Source: B30-G6 sp963701385
Lineage (GTDB): Bacteria > Desulfobacterota > Desulfobacteria > Desulfobacterales > B30-G6
Assembly (NCBI GenBank): GCA_963701385.1
Contig: CAVOZW010000009.1
Location: 461,782-525,781, forward strand
DNA length: 64,000 nt
Reading direction: 5' to 3'
Shown here: positions 7,583-17,347 of the stretch, piece by piece
How positions within the stretch are numbered: the stretch's first letter is position 1
Layout: every line of letters begins with the position of its first letter
The notes under the pieces: model-generated
What the model saw: the letters and a program-made list of their open reading frames with translations, nothing else
What the model was told of the DNA's origin: nothing
Databases searched by the model: none
Made by a program: the position numbers and the translations under genes

Positions 7583-9031
7583 ATGCCCCTTACCATTTAT
7601 AACACCTTAACCAAAAAGAAAGAATTGTTCCGAACCATTGAGCCTGAAAAGGTGCTCATGTACGTATGTGGACCCACGGTTTATGATTCCTGCCATATCG
7701 GGCATGCACGGTCGGTGGTGGTTTTCGATGTGATTTCCCGATATTTGAAGACCCAGGGTTATGATGTCGTATACGTGAGAAATTTTACGGATGTCGACGA
7801 CAAGATCATACGCCGGGCAGCCGAGCTCGGTATGGAACCCAAGGCGCTGGCAGACAAATATATCGATGAGTTCTACCGGGACATGGATGCCCTGCATGTG
7901 GAAAGAGCCACTTACGAGCCGCGAGTGACGGAACATATCGACGACGTGATTCTACTCGTCAATAAGTTGCTGGAAAAGAACGTTGCCTACGCCGTCGATG
8001 GGGATGTTTTTTTTGCCGTTGAAGCCTTTGATGCCTATGGCGAATTATCCAACCGTCATCTGGAAGACATGGATCCGGGGGCGCGTGTCGAAATCGATCC
8101 CCGCAAGCGCAATCCATTCGATTTTATCCTCTGGAAATCGGCAAAACCGGGTGAGCCGTCATGGGACAGCCCATGGGGAAAAGGGCGGCCGGGTTGGCAC
8201 ATCGAGTGTTCGGCCATGAGCGCAAGATTCCTGGGTGAAACCTTCGACATACATGGTGGCGGCCGGGATTTGATATTCCCTCACCATGAAAACGAAATCG
8301 CCCAGTCAGAGGCGGGCCATGGCCGAAAATTTGTTCGATACTGGATCCACAACGGGTTTGTGAACATTGACAAAGAAAAAATGTCCAAGTCTCTGGGCAA
8401 TTTCCGGTTGATAAAGGATGTCCTGCGGCAATACCACCCAGAGGTTATCAGGCTTTTTCTGCTATCAAAACAGTATCGAAAGCCCATTGATTTCAACCAG
8501 GTATCCATGGAAACCTCACAAACGGCCCTGGACCGGATCTATGCCTTGCTCCTTCGGATCGATGAGACCACTGCCGGCTCGAAGACACCTGCCACGGCAC
8601 CGGAAGACATGCCCTTCTGGAAGACATTTTGCCAATCCATGGATGATGATTTCAACACCGCCGGCGGAATCGCCGTCATTTTCAACGCCGTGCGGCATGC
8701 CAACCGTATCATGGATGAAAAAGAAAACGAAACGACCTCCCGAAAGTTGGTGATGTCGCTGTCAACCATCAAGTGGGAAATATTGCGCATGGGTGCTGTG
8801 CTGGGCATTGGCAACGATGCACCGGAGGCCTACTTCCAAATCCAACGTGAATCGGTCTTGGCACAGGAGGTTCTGGACGCCAAGCTCATCGAATCTTTGA
8901 TCGCCGAGCGCGAAAGGGCAAGGCAGGAGAAGAACTGGAAAAAGGCCGATGAGATCAGAGAGCAGCTGGCTGCCATGAATATCGTTCTCAAAGACCGACC
9001 GGATGGGACGCATTGGAAAATTGAAAAATGA
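7583..9031 (+). CDS. cysS: Cysteinyl-tRNA synthetase
   Basis: Charges tRNA-Cys with cysteine. 482 residues. Class I signatures: HIGH at residues 38-41 (CHIGHARSV) with zinc ligand Cys29, and KMSKS at 266-270. WHIECSAMSARFLG and DIHGGGRDLIFPHHENEIAQSEA carry the remaining zinc ligands and the cysteine site. The C-terminal helical domain ends in ADEIREQLAAMNIVLKDRPDGTHW, typical of the family. The ATG at 7583 follows AAAGGT. The stop codon forms the first bases of a TGAACGTCGAACATC repeat unit, so a dispersed repeat abuts the gene exactly. Confidence 0.96.
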   Translation: MPLTIYNTLTKKKELFRTIEPEKVLMYVCGPTVYDSCHIGHARSVVVFDVISRYLKTQGYDVVYVRNFTDVDDKIIRRAAELGMEPKALADKYIDEFYRDMDALHVERATYEPRVTEHIDDVILLVNKLLEKNVAYAVDGDVFFAVEAFDAYGELSNRHLEDMDPGARVEIDPRKRNPFDFILWKSAKPGEPSWDSPWGKGRPGWHIECSAMSARFLGETFDIHGGGRDLIFPHHENEIAQSEAGHGRKFVRYWIHNGFVNIDKEKMSKSLGNFRLIKDVLRQYHPEVIRLFLLSKQYRKPIDFNQVSMETSQTALDRIYALLLRIDETTAGSKTPATAPEDMPFWKTFCQSMDDDFNTAGGIAVIFNAVRHANRIMDEKENETTSRKLVMSLSTIKWEILRMGAVLGIGNDAPEAYFQIQRESVLAQEVLDAKLIESLIAERERARQEKNWKKADEIREQLAAMNIVLKDRPDGTHWKIEK

Positions 9032-9082
9032 ACGTCGAACATCTTTTATAAATTCATCATAGTTAAGATCCTAATTGAGCTC

Positions 9083-11077
9083 ATGCCCCCTTTCAAACTC
9101 GTTTCTGACTACACACCCACGGGTGACCAGCCAAATGCCATCAAAGTATTGAGTGAAAATCTGATGGGCGGCAAACAGCATCAGGTTCTCCTGGGAGTCA
9201 CCGGCTCCGGAAAGACGTTCACCATGGCACATGTGATTGCCAGCGTCGGTAAGCCCACACTGGTGCTTGCCCCCAACAAGACACTGGCCGCCCAACTCTA
9301 TAATGAGTTCCGTTCGCTTTTCCCTGAAAACGCGGTCGAGTATTTTGTGTCCTATTACGATTACTACCAGCCCGAGGCCTACATTCCCTCGAGTGATACC
9401 TATATTCAGAAAGATTCATCCATCAATGAGATGATCGATAAAATGCGCCATTCGGCAACCCGATCCGTCCTGACGCGCCAAGATGTCATCGTGGTGGCCA
9501 GTGTTTCCTGCATTTTTGGACTGGGAGCACCTGAGGAATACCTGTCCATGAAGGTCGAAATCGAAGCGGGACAACACATTGGGCGGGATACCGTTCTGGC
9601 GTGGCTTGTTGCCATGCAATATGAAAGAAACGACATCGATTTCCATCGCGGCGTTTTCAGGGTCCGTGGAGACCGTCTGGAGGTGTTTCCCGCCTATGAA
9701 GACAGCCTGGCGGTTCGCATCGATTTTTTTGGTGATCAGATCGAGGCTATCTCAGAGATCGATGCCTTGAAGGGAAGCGTCCAACGAAACACTCGACGAA
9801 CCACCATTTTCCCGGCCAGTCATTACGTCATACAGGCCAAGAAAAGAAGAAAAGCGGTACAGACCATTCAGGATGAGTTGAAGGAGCGCATACAAAACTT
9901 CAGGGAAATGAAGAAATATATCGAGGAACAACGGATTGAAGAAAGAACCCAGTTTGATATGGAGATGATTCAGGAAATCGGGTATTGTAACGGGATTGAA
10001 AATTATTCTCGTCACTTTACCGGACGATCGGAGGGGGATCCGCCACCCACACTCCTCGATTATTTCCCGAATGACTATCTCCTGTTCATCGATGAAAGTC
10101 ATATTGCCGTTCCGCAACTGCGGGCGATGTACAAAGGTGATCGATCCCGAAAAATGACCCTCGTGGAATACGGCTTCCGCCTTCCTTCCGCATTGGATAA
10201 CCGGCCCTTGCAATTTGAGGAAACAGCCGCCAGAATAAAACAGGTGGTCTATGTGTCGGCAACACCGGCCGAATATGAATTGGAAAAAGGGTCTCAGGCA
10301 CTTGTGGAACAGATTGTTCGCCCAACCGGTCTATTGGATCCCGAAATCGTCGTTCGAGCTGCGGAAAACCAGGTAGATGATCTACTCATGGAGATTCGCA
10401 AAAGGGCTCAAAAAAACGAAAGGGTGCTTGTCACCACACTGACAAAACGGATGGCTGAGGATCTAACCGAATATTATTCGGGCCTGGATGTCAAGGTCAG
10501 CTATCTGCATGCGGATATCAACACACTGGAACGGATGGATATTATCCGGGATCTCCGTATGGGAACGTTTGACGTTCTGATCGGCATCAACCTTCTCAGG
10601 GAAGGCCTGGATATCCCCGAAGTATCCCTGGTGGCCATTCTCGATGCTGACAAAGAAGGATTTCTGCGTTCCACACGATCGTTGATACAGACCTGCGGCC
10701 GTGCCGCCCGAAATGTCAATGGATGTGTTATCATGTATGCCGATGTCATAACAGGCTCCATGCAAAGGGCCATCGAGGAGACCAACAGGAGACGCATCAT
10801 TCAGAATGCCTATAACGATACTCACGGAATTACACCCACATCGATCCAGAAAGAAATCGCTGGTTCATTTTCAGCCATGGCGGATGCCGACTATGTTGCC
10901 TTGGACAAGGTATCCGAGCGGCTTCAGGGATTTGACAGCCAAGAGAGTATCGAAGCGGTGCTCAAACAAATGGAGACGGAAATGAAAGCAGCCGCAAGGG
11001 AGCTCGCGTTTGAAAGGGCTGCGATTCTCCGTGACCAGATTGTAGAATTGAAAAAGGCCATGTTGTTTGAACTATGA
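9083..11077 (+). CDS. uvrB: Excinuclease ABC subunit B
   Basis: Damage-verifying helicase of nucleotide excision repair, partner of UvrA and UvrC. 664 residues, full length. Walker A GVTGSGKT at 38-45; the tyrosine-rich beta-hairpin region YYDYYQPEAYIP that clamps damaged DNA; DEAD-like IDESH; helicase motif VI region TCGRAARN; and a C-terminal UVR motif (LAFERAAILRDQIVELKK) that binds UvrC. It is co-directional with uvrC 207 bp downstream, an arrangement that suits joint repair function. Confidence 0.97.
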   Translation: MPPFKLVSDYTPTGDQPNAIKVLSENLMGGKQHQVLLGVTGSGKTFTMAHVIASVGKPTLVLAPNKTLAAQLYNEFRSLFPENAVEYFVSYYDYYQPEAYIPSSDTYIQKDSSINEMIDKMRHSATRSVLTRQDVIVVASVSCIFGLGAPEEYLSMKVEIEAGQHIGRDTVLAWLVAMQYERNDIDFHRGVFRVRGDRLEVFPAYEDSLAVRIDFFGDQIEAISEIDALKGSVQRNTRRTTIFPASHYVIQAKKRRKAVQTIQDELKERIQNFREMKKYIEEQRIEERTQFDMEMIQEIGYCNGIENYSRHFTGRSEGDPPPTLLDYFPNDYLLFIDESHIAVPQLRAMYKGDRSRKMTLVEYGFRLPSALDNRPLQFEETAARIKQVVYVSATPAEYELEKGSQALVEQIVRPTGLLDPEIVVRAAENQVDDLLMEIRKRAQKNERVLVTTLTKRMAEDLTEYYSGLDVKVSYLHADINTLERMDIIRDLRMGTFDVLIGINLLREGLDIPEVSLVAILDADKEGFLRSTRSLIQTCGRAARNVNGCVIMYADVITGSMQRAIEETNRRRIIQNAYNDTHGITPTSIQKEIAGSFSAMADADYVALDKVSERLQGFDSQESIEAVLKQMETEMKAAARELAFERAAILRDQIVELKKAMLFEL

Positions 11078-11284
11078 CACAACTTTCGGGAATCAGCGAA
11101 CGCGAAATGAATAATCCCCTGGCGCTTTGCGAACTCGCCCCAAGGTCTCCTAACGTCTACACCAGTTGTCATAAATATGTTCCGCATAATGCTCACGGAT
11201 GAGAGGGGACCCTCTTAAACCCCAATCGGAACGTTAGTATGACAATCACTATAGAAGGAGAGAACCCGTTCAAGGTTAACCGGT

Positions 11285-13144
11285 ATGTCTGATCAGCAAC
11301 CAGCTATTTCGAACTTGCGTGTACAACTTTCCCGAACCCCTTCCGGGCCCGGTGTCTATCTTTTCAAGGATATCGACGGCAAGGTTTTGTACGTGGGCAA
11401 GGCAGCGCAGCTGAAGAAGCGGCTGGCGTCCTATTTTTCAAAATCGAAACAGACGGATGCCAAGATCAGCGTACTGGTGAGCAAGGTGGCCGCTTTTGAT
11501 GTGATCCTGGTAGGATCTGAGAAAGAAGCCCTTATCCTTGAGTCAAACCTGATCAAGAAGTACAGACCCAAATACAACGTTATCCTGAAAGACGACAAAC
11601 GATACCCCTGTTTGCGTATCAACACACGGCATACCTATCCCAAATTATCGATTGTCCGAAAAATCAGAAAAGACGGAACCCTCTTTTTTGGACCCTATAC
11701 ATCGGCGGGTGCGGTGAGACAAACCCTAAAAATCGTGAACCGGACATTTAAACTTCGCAAGTGTTCAGACAGGGAGTTCGTTCAGAGGACGAGACCCTGC
11801 CTGCATTACCAGATGCGGCGATGCCTGGGCCCCTGCTGCCTGGAGGTAGACAGAAAAACGTATGCGGTCTTGATACAGGAAGTCGTTTTGTTCCTGAACG
11901 GCCGAACGCCCGATCTGATCAAGAAAATTAAGCAAGCAATGAATCGGCAGGCCGCGTTGGAGCAGTATGAAAAGGCCGCCGAGCTGCGGGACAAACTGTT
12001 TGCCCTGGAGAAAACCCTTGAAAAACAGCTTTCGGTAAGCACCGATTTGAGAGATCGGGACATTGTTGCATTGGCGACATCATCGGATCATGCCATGATC
12101 GCCATGTTGTATGTCCGAGGTGGATTTCTGCAGGGTAAACGGCAATTCGTATTTGAAAAGGTTTTGGCTTCGGAAGAAGATATTCTGGCTGGCTTTTTAG
12201 GTCAGTATTATGAACAGGCCCATATGATTCCATCTGAAATCCTGGTGTCTCATTTTCTTGAAGATGCTGAAATTATCGAGGACATACTGAAAGAGTTCAG
12301 AGACGGCAGGGTTCACATTCATCGTCCCCAGAGAGGAGAAAAAAAACGTCTGATAGGGATGGCACTGGAAAATGCGAAAAACGGATTGCGTGAATCACTG
12401 GCATCCAATGTTGCCGAGATGGCGCTGTTGACACGGCTCAAGAAGCGACTCAACATGGATCGTCTTCCGGGAAGGATAGAATGCTTTGACAACTCGCATC
12501 TGTCCGGCAGCGCATCGGTCTCCGGCATGGTCGTATTTGAAAAGGGGCGGCCGAAAAGATCGGCTTATCGCACCTACAAGCTCACCACAGCCGGTATGAA
12601 TGACGACTACGCAGCAATGGCGGAAGTGCTGGGGCGGCGCTACGGCAAGACCGAGGGCCGGGATTCTTTGCCCGATCTTCTGGTGGTGGATGGTGGAAAA
12701 GGTCAGCTAAATATTGCCCGCGACATCATCGACATGCTGGGTCTGAACGATCGGTTCGAGATCATCGGCATCGCAAAGAGAGATGAAAAAAAAGGCGAAG
12801 TCAGGGACAAAGTCTACCAGGTGGGAAGGGCCAATCCAATATCATTCGGGCGAGATCTGGATGGGCTCCTCTTGTTGCAGCAAATCAGGGATGAAGCGCA
12901 CCGATTCGCTATTCAATACCATAGAAAACGACGCGGCAAGCAGGCCTTGCATTCGGATCTGGATGACATTTATGGTGTGGGTCCAAAGAGAAAAACCATG
13001 CTGCTGAAGCATTTCGGCAGTGTGGCGTCGATCAGATCGGCAGACCTTGACGTTCTGGCAACACTGCCGGGGATAAATCGCAAAATCGCCCAAGCCATTA
13101 AAGAGGGCTTGGGTAAACGAGGGCGTTTGATACGTAAGCAGTAG
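11285..13144 (+). CDS. uvrC: Excinuclease ABC subunit C
   Basis: Dual-incision nuclease of nucleotide excision repair. 619 residues. The N-terminal GIY-YIG nuclease domain (GPGVYLFKDIDGKVLYVGKA, residues 21-40) makes the 3' cut; a UVR motif (YEKAAELRDKLFALEKTL) binds UvrB; the RNase H-like domain (ECFDNSHLSGSASVSGMVV, LLVVDGGKGQLNIA) makes the 5' cut; and a C-terminal helix-hairpin-helix pair (GVGPKRKTMLLKHFGS, LPGINRKIAQAI) binds DNA. The ATG at 11285 has AAGG ten bases upstream, with a stronger AAGGAGAG about 25 bases upstream. Confidence 0.97.
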   Translation: MSDQQPAISNLRVQLSRTPSGPGVYLFKDIDGKVLYVGKAAQLKKRLASYFSKSKQTDAKISVLVSKVAAFDVILVGSEKEALILESNLIKKYRPKYNVILKDDKRYPCLRINTRHTYPKLSIVRKIRKDGTLFFGPYTSAGAVRQTLKIVNRTFKLRKCSDREFVQRTRPCLHYQMRRCLGPCCLEVDRKTYAVLIQEVVLFLNGRTPDLIKKIKQAMNRQAALEQYEKAAELRDKLFALEKTLEKQLSVSTDLRDRDIVALATSSDHAMIAMLYVRGGFLQGKRQFVFEKVLASEEDILAGFLGQYYEQAHMIPSEILVSHFLEDAEIIEDILKEFRDGRVHIHRPQRGEKKRLIGMALENAKNGLRESLASNVAEMALLTRLKKRLNMDRLPGRIECFDNSHLSGSASVSGMVVFEKGRPKRSAYRTYKLTTAGMNDDYAAMAEVLGRRYGKTEGRDSLPDLLVVDGGKGQLNIARDIIDMLGLNDRFEIIGIAKRDEKKGEVRDKVYQVGRANPISFGRDLDGLLLLQQIRDEAHRFAIQYHRKRRGKQALHSDLDDIYGVGPKRKTMLLKHFGSVASIRSADLDVLATLPGINRKIAQAIKEGLGKRGRLIRKQ

Positions 13145-13219
13145 GCAATGAACCGATGACTGCTTATCGCCTCAACTTTCGTGTTCGCTTGACCCCTAAC
13201 GTTGCGTTATGGCTTAAAT

Positions 13220-14152
13220 CTAAGCCAACTTTTTCAAATCGTCCTTCAGCCCCTGAACCGCCTCTGCGGATTTCATCAGGGCGGCAGTCTCTTCATCTGT
13301 CAGCGTGATTTCGATGATCGACTCCACGCCACCGGCACCCAGCTTCACCGGTACTCCGATAAAAAGATCCTGAATACCATATTCGCCTTGCAAATACGCG
13401 GCGCAGGGTAGGATTTTTTTCTTGTCTTTCAAAATGGATTCAGCCATTTCGACGGCTGCAGACGCCGGGGCGTAATAGGCACTACCGGTCTTTAAAAGTT
13501 TTACAATTTCGGCACCGCCGTTAGCTGTGCGCTCAACGAGGGCATCGATGCGGTCTTTGGGCATCAATTCCGTAATGGGGATACCCGCTACGGTGGAGTA
13601 GCGCGGTAATGGAACCATGGTATCACCATGTCCACCCAAGACAAAGGCATGGGTGCTCTCTACAGACACATTGAGCTCCATGGCGATAAATGACCTGAAA
13701 CGTGCCGAATCAAGTACGCCTGCCATGCCGATCACACGGTTTTTTGGAAAGTGGCTGGCTTCATAGGCAACGTGACACATGGCATCCAGGGGATTGCTGA
13801 CGATAATGAGCACCGCATTGGGTGAGCGTTCGGCGATCTGGGTCGTCACGCTTTTCATGATGCCTGCATTGGTGCTGATCAGATCGTCACGACTCATACC
13901 GGGCTTTCGCGGTATGCCTGCTGTGATGATGACGATGTCGGAATCGCTGGAATCTTCGAAACTGTTGGATCCCGTCACGTGGGCATCGTGCTTTTCAACG
14001 GGGGCCGCTTCGGTAAGATCGAGTGCTTTCCCCTGTGGTACCCCTTCGATGATATCGATCAGTACAACATCGCACAGTTCTTTTTCAGCCAGCCGCTGGG
14101 CTGCGGTTGCACCGACATTGCCGGCTCCCACGACGGTTACTTTATTTTTCAT
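13220..14152 (-). CDS. mdh: NAD-dependent malate dehydrogenase (LDH-like type)
   Basis: Interconverts malate and oxaloacetate in central carbon metabolism. 310 residues. Rossmann motif GAGNVG at 9-14; substrate loop with ITAGIPRKPGMSRDDL, where the arginine favours malate over lactate; VSNPLDAM; and catalytic His at about residue 175 in VLGGHGDTMVP. The start is the ATG at 14152 with GGAGG nine bases upstream (the open frame reaches 14227 without a site). It is transcribed away from the next cluster and convergent with uvrC. Confidence 0.95.
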   Translation of the reverse strand: MKNKVTVVGAGNVGATAAQRLAEKELCDVVLIDIIEGVPQGKALDLTEAAPVEKHDAHVTGSNSFEDSSDSDIVIITAGIPRKPGMSRDDLISTNAGIMKSVTTQIAERSPNAVLIIVSNPLDAMCHVAYEASHFPKNRVIGMAGVLDSARFRSFIAMELNVSVESTHAFVLGGHGDTMVPLPRYSTVAGIPITELMPKDRIDALVERTANGGAEIVKLLKTGSAYYAPASAAVEMAESILKDKKKILPCAAYLQGEYGIQDLFIGVPVKLGAGGVESIIEITLTDEETAALMKSAEAVQGLKDDLKKLA

Positions 14153-14277
14153 TGTAGTTTCCTCCGTAAGTGAATGACAGGGATCTGAACGCATCAAGAC
14201 CAGCGCCGACAAACCTTTCGCCAGCAAGCGTGACGACGTCGCGTCTGATATCTTCGCAGCGTGAGCGTGAGTTTATT

Positions 14278-14305
14278 TTGATAGCATACTCGATTTCGAT
14301 GTCAA
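14278..14305 (-). promoter_or_regulatory. Candidate sigma70-type promoter for mdh
   Basis: On the minus strand TTGACA (14305-14300) and TATCAA (14283-14278) are 16 bases apart. The -35 is perfect and the -10 matches four of six. It lies about 125 bp upstream of the mdh start and fits no other gene. Confidence 0.42.
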
Positions 14306-14328
14306 TACATTTATATGCTGTTCAATTA

Positions 14329-14356
14329 TTGACATCCGATATGCAAACAGGATAAA
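14329..14356 (+). promoter_or_regulatory. Candidate sigma70-type promoter for the MglA-like cluster
   Basis: TTGACA (14329-14334) and GATAAA (14351-14356) are 16 bases apart, back to back with the candidate mdh promoter. A transcript from here would have a leader of about 150 nt before the gene at 14511. Confidence 0.42.
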
Positions 14357-14510
14357 GAGATAGATTGCAAATGAGGAGTAGAAGCAAACAATAACCCGTC
14401 GGGAAGCGGTCGCGAAAACCGGTACAGACCCTTGAAGCGATCGCTTTTGAGCCGTGCCGTTGCGTTAAATAGGCGCTTTGAACGATTGACTACGCTTAAA
14501 GAGGGACCTA

Positions 14511-15419
14511 ATGGGAATCAAGGAATCCATCAAGAGGCTACTGCAGGAGGCCGATCTCTATAAAAGGCAGGGTCTGCTCGATGAAGCAAGGGGGAAGTAT
14601 TCTGAAGCCGAGCAAAAGGTTCGAGCCCACGATAGAATTCAGAACAAGGAGACGCTCCTTAAAGGTATCGCCAATAAGATCAAAATACTAGATTCCCAAA
14701 CCCACAGGATAGATAAGGGCCCGACATCACCAGAACTTTCGGAAAGGGCCCAGGACCTTATCAAGAAACTTTTTTCATTCTCAAAAGCGGACAGCGAAGA
14801 GGAAGCGATTTTGGATGGGGCCATCGCTCTTGCAAAATTTGGACAATTCGAGCGCGCTTTGGGTGAATTCAACAAGCTTATCGACAAAGAATCACACCGA
14901 GTCGTGGCGGCCAAGAATGTGTTGCGATGCATCATTCAGCTCAGCTCCGAAGATGCAGCCGCCGATCAATATGAAGACTGGACGCGCAAGGGGAACTTTC
15001 TGCCGGGCCAGCTGGAAAAAATTCGGATTTTCCTTATCGAGATTCTGAAAAGCAAAGGCATTCAAAGAGACCTCACCTTGGTTTCAGTTGAAGAAGATAC
15101 TGTCGAGCAACCTGAGGAGGCTGAAGAATTTATCGATATCAGCTCTATCGGTATCTATATAAATACCGGGCCGGCAAAAGGCAGGGTCGTTGAATTTGAC
15201 GTCAATTTTCAATCAGGCAATATGCTCAGTCTGATAATCTCCAAAAATGAGGCCAAAACCATTGAACACATTCAAGCGGGTGAGGCATTGAACGATCTTC
15301 AGTTTTTTTCGCCCATTGCCATGTTCAGCGGATCCGGTGTGGTATCGGCGAAATCACAAATTAAATCCGGTCCCAAGCAGGGTGATTTTTGTCTTGATAT
15401 TAAGATATCGAGCAATTAA
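14511..15419 (+). CDS. Helical-repeat protein with a degenerate PilZ-like C-terminus
   Basis: 302 residues of uncertain function. The N-terminus is helical and TPR-like (LLQEADLYKRQGLLDEARGKYSEAEQ; later ALAKFGQFERALGEFNKLI). The C-terminal 100 residues are beta-rich (FIDISSIGIYINTGPAKGR, then FSGSGVVSAKSQIKSGPKQG), shaped like a PilZ barrel but without the RxxxR arginines needed for c-di-GMP. The ATG follows GAGGGA. It is the first gene of a co-directional block with an MglA-like GTPase, a DUF4388 protein and a PilZ protein, so a signalling-scaffold role is inferred. Confidence 0.6.
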   Translation: MGIKESIKRLLQEADLYKRQGLLDEARGKYSEAEQKVRAHDRIQNKETLLKGIANKIKILDSQTHRIDKGPTSPELSERAQDLIKKLFSFSKADSEEEAILDGAIALAKFGQFERALGEFNKLIDKESHRVVAAKNVLRCIIQLSSEDAAADQYEDWTRKGNFLPGQLEKIRIFLIEILKSKGIQRDLTLVSVEEDTVEQPEEAEEFIDISSIGIYINTGPAKGRVVEFDVNFQSGNMLSLIISKNEAKTIEHIQAGEALNDLQFFSPIAMFSGSGVVSAKSQIKSGPKQGDFCLDIKISSN

Positions 15420-15529
15420 TAAGAAAGAGCTTTTGGGCAACAACTGAATATGATATGTTGCCATTTAACGCCCTGGCTCGTTAATAAGATCATTATTCGA
15501 TTTTTTTTCTTCGTTTGGAGTCGTGCCGT

Positions 15530-16144
15530 ATGGCAATATTTAACCTGAAAAAGCAAGTAATCGAGTGCAAAATTGTTTATTACGGCCCGGGTCGTGGTGG
15601 GAAAACCACGAATTTGGAGTATATATTCAAAACCTATTCAAAACAGGTAACGGGTGAAATGGTCTCCATCAATACGGAAGGTGATCGAACGCTTTTTTTT
15701 GATTTTCTTCCCATGGGATTGGGGAAGATCAGGGGTTGTGATATCAAGGTTCAGCTCTACACGGTACCGGGACAGGTGCAATACAGTGCGACCCGTAAAC
15801 TCGTTCTTCGAGGGGTCGACGGCATTGTTTTCGTGGCGGATTCCCTCGAGGTACGAAGAGAAAAAAACATGATATCCTTGAAGGATCTGGAGAAGAATTT
15901 AAAGGAATACGGCCTGAATATCTTCAAGGTGCCGCTGGTGCTTCAATTCAATAAAAGAGATCTGGCCGATGAAGGCATTCCATTGATGTCTGTAGAGCAA
16001 ATGGAGAAAGATCTCAATCGCCAGCTAAAGGCACCCGCTTATCCGGGGAGTGCCATTAAAGGCACCGGGGTCGGCGACACGCTGAAGGAGTGCGCCAAGC
16101 TGACATTGAAGGCCTTGCAAAAAGAATTAAAATGGGCGCAGTAG
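15530..16144 (+). CDS. MglA-like small GTPase
   Basis: 204 residues. P-loop GPGRGGKT at 19-26, the MglA-type switch region TLFFDFLPMGLG, TVPGQVQYSATRKLVLRGVDGIVFVADS, and the base-specificity motif NKRD near residues 140-143. MglA GTPases mark a cell pole and set the direction of type IV pilus or gliding motility; the GAP partner is usually MglB. No roadblock-type MglB is adjacent. The ATG at 15530 has GGAG nine bases upstream; a TTG at 15515 would add five residues. It is separated from the next gene by only 7 bp. The substrate and partner are unknown. Confidence 0.85.
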   Translation: MAIFNLKKQVIECKIVYYGPGRGGKTTNLEYIFKTYSKQVTGEMVSINTEGDRTLFFDFLPMGLGKIRGCDIKVQLYTVPGQVQYSATRKLVLRGVDGIVFVADSLEVRREKNMISLKDLEKNLKEYGLNIFKVPLVLQFNKRDLADEGIPLMSVEQMEKDLNRQLKAPAYPGSAIKGTGVGDTLKECAKLTLKALQKELKWAQ

Positions 16145-16151
16145 GTATCGG

Positions 16152-17324
16152 ATGAAAGAAGACATACTTCAGGGAAATATTGAATTTCTCAATCTCGGTG
16201 ATCTCATGCAGCTTCTGGGGGGCAATGGCAGCTCAGGCATCTTGCGGATCAAGAGCCCCTATGCTCCCGAACCGGGCATCGTCTATTTCGACAACGGCAA
16301 CCCAATCAATGCGACTTGCGGAATGCTTTCGGGACTGGATGCGCTCTATTCGCTGTTTGGCTGGACAGATGGTGAATTTGAATTTAAGACGACGAGCGTC
16401 ACGAGCGAAAGGGTCATCACGAAGGGACGTATGGGCATCATTCTGGATGGCCTGAAGATGCTCGACGATGGCCAGATAGAAAGATTGGGGCCGGTCTCCC
16501 CCATAGACAGCCGAACTGCCAAGTATTCCGATGTTGGTGCAGCAGACCCGGTTATATGGGGACCTTTGGTCGATTATATGCATGTTGTGGACGAAGAAGA
16601 ATTTCATGACGGTGATATCATTCTGCAAGAGGGCAGACACGGCAACTGGATGTGGGTCGTGCTGGAGGGGATCATTGATATACTCAGGGAAACTGACTCA
16701 GGACCCTTGACACTTTTTCAGATCGGAAACGGCTCCTTTGTCGGTAGTGTATCCTCTTTTTTAATCCGAAACCATTCACGGATGTATTCCGCCAAAGCCG
16801 TGGGAGATGTTCAACTGGGTGTGCTCGATTCACAGCGCCTTGCCCAAGAATACTCGAAAATGTCTTACGAGTTCAAGGCATTCGTCATCAGTCTGGACAG
16901 GCGATTGCGTCATGCCATGGATCGTGTGGTGGAGTATTCAACCAATCAGATAGATGTTGACGAGTACTTGAAGTATCGCCAGAAAGTGATCGAGCAGGGC
17001 GACGATGAGAAGCGCTTGTTCCGGGTCCAGCACGGCAAGGCATCCTTGGTTCAGAAAACCGAGCATGGTTTTGTGCCGTTGGCCCATCTGGAACGGGACG
17101 ATTTTTTTGGCTACATCCCATTTTTAGACCTGGGTCATGAACCTGAATTTGCCTCTGTGCTGGCCTCCAAAGACCTGAAAATTCAAACCCTGAACCCGGA
17201 AATACTTCAACAAGAATATGACAACATTTCCACCTCGTTCAAGAACATTATCGACAATATCGCTACTTGCACTCATTCTATAACGAAAGTACTGAACAAT
17301 CGGCAGAAAGAATTGATGACCTAG
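16152..17324 (+). CDS. DUF4388 protein with two cyclic-nucleotide-binding-like domains
   Basis: 390 residues. Residues 1-100 are a DUF4388 domain (LQGNIEFLNLGDLMQLL, GILRI, GIVYFDNGNPINA, FGWTDGEFEF), common in delta-lineage bacteria. A cNMP-binding-like beta-roll follows (EEFHDGDIILQEGRHGNWMW, LFQIGNGSFVGSVSSFL) and a second, weaker one later (RLFRVQHGKASLVQ, LAHLERDDFFGYIPFL). In both, the glutamate of the phosphate-binding cassette (usual FGE) is missing, so cAMP binding is doubtful. It is coupled to the GTPase gene upstream. Confidence 0.7.
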   Translation: MKEDILQGNIEFLNLGDLMQLLGGNGSSGILRIKSPYAPEPGIVYFDNGNPINATCGMLSGLDALYSLFGWTDGEFEFKTTSVTSERVITKGRMGIILDGLKMLDDGQIERLGPVSPIDSRTAKYSDVGAADPVIWGPLVDYMHVVDEEEFHDGDIILQEGRHGNWMWVVLEGIIDILRETDSGPLTLFQIGNGSFVGSVSSFLIRNHSRMYSAKAVGDVQLGVLDSQRLAQEYSKMSYEFKAFVISLDRRLRHAMDRVVEYSTNQIDVDEYLKYRQKVIEQGDDEKRLFRVQHGKASLVQKTEHGFVPLAHLERDDFFGYIPFLDLGHEPEFASVLASKDLKIQTLNPEILQQEYDNISTSFKNIIDNIATCTHSITKVLNNRQKELMT

Positions 17325-17347
17325 CCGACCAACGACAGGTGGAAAGG

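Larger units (their letters stand above)
14153..14510. other. 358-bp divergent intergenic region
   Basis: It contains the mdh ribosome site next to 14152, the two back-to-back promoter candidates at 14278-14356, and then about 150 bp of leader with no gene. GAGGGA directly precedes the ATG at 14511. No other structure was seen. Confidence 0.5.

Noticed and set aside
11078..11284. tRNA or small RNA in the uvrB-uvrC gap and other spacers
   Set aside because: No cloverleaf or CCA-ended structure was found here or in the other intergenic regions read.
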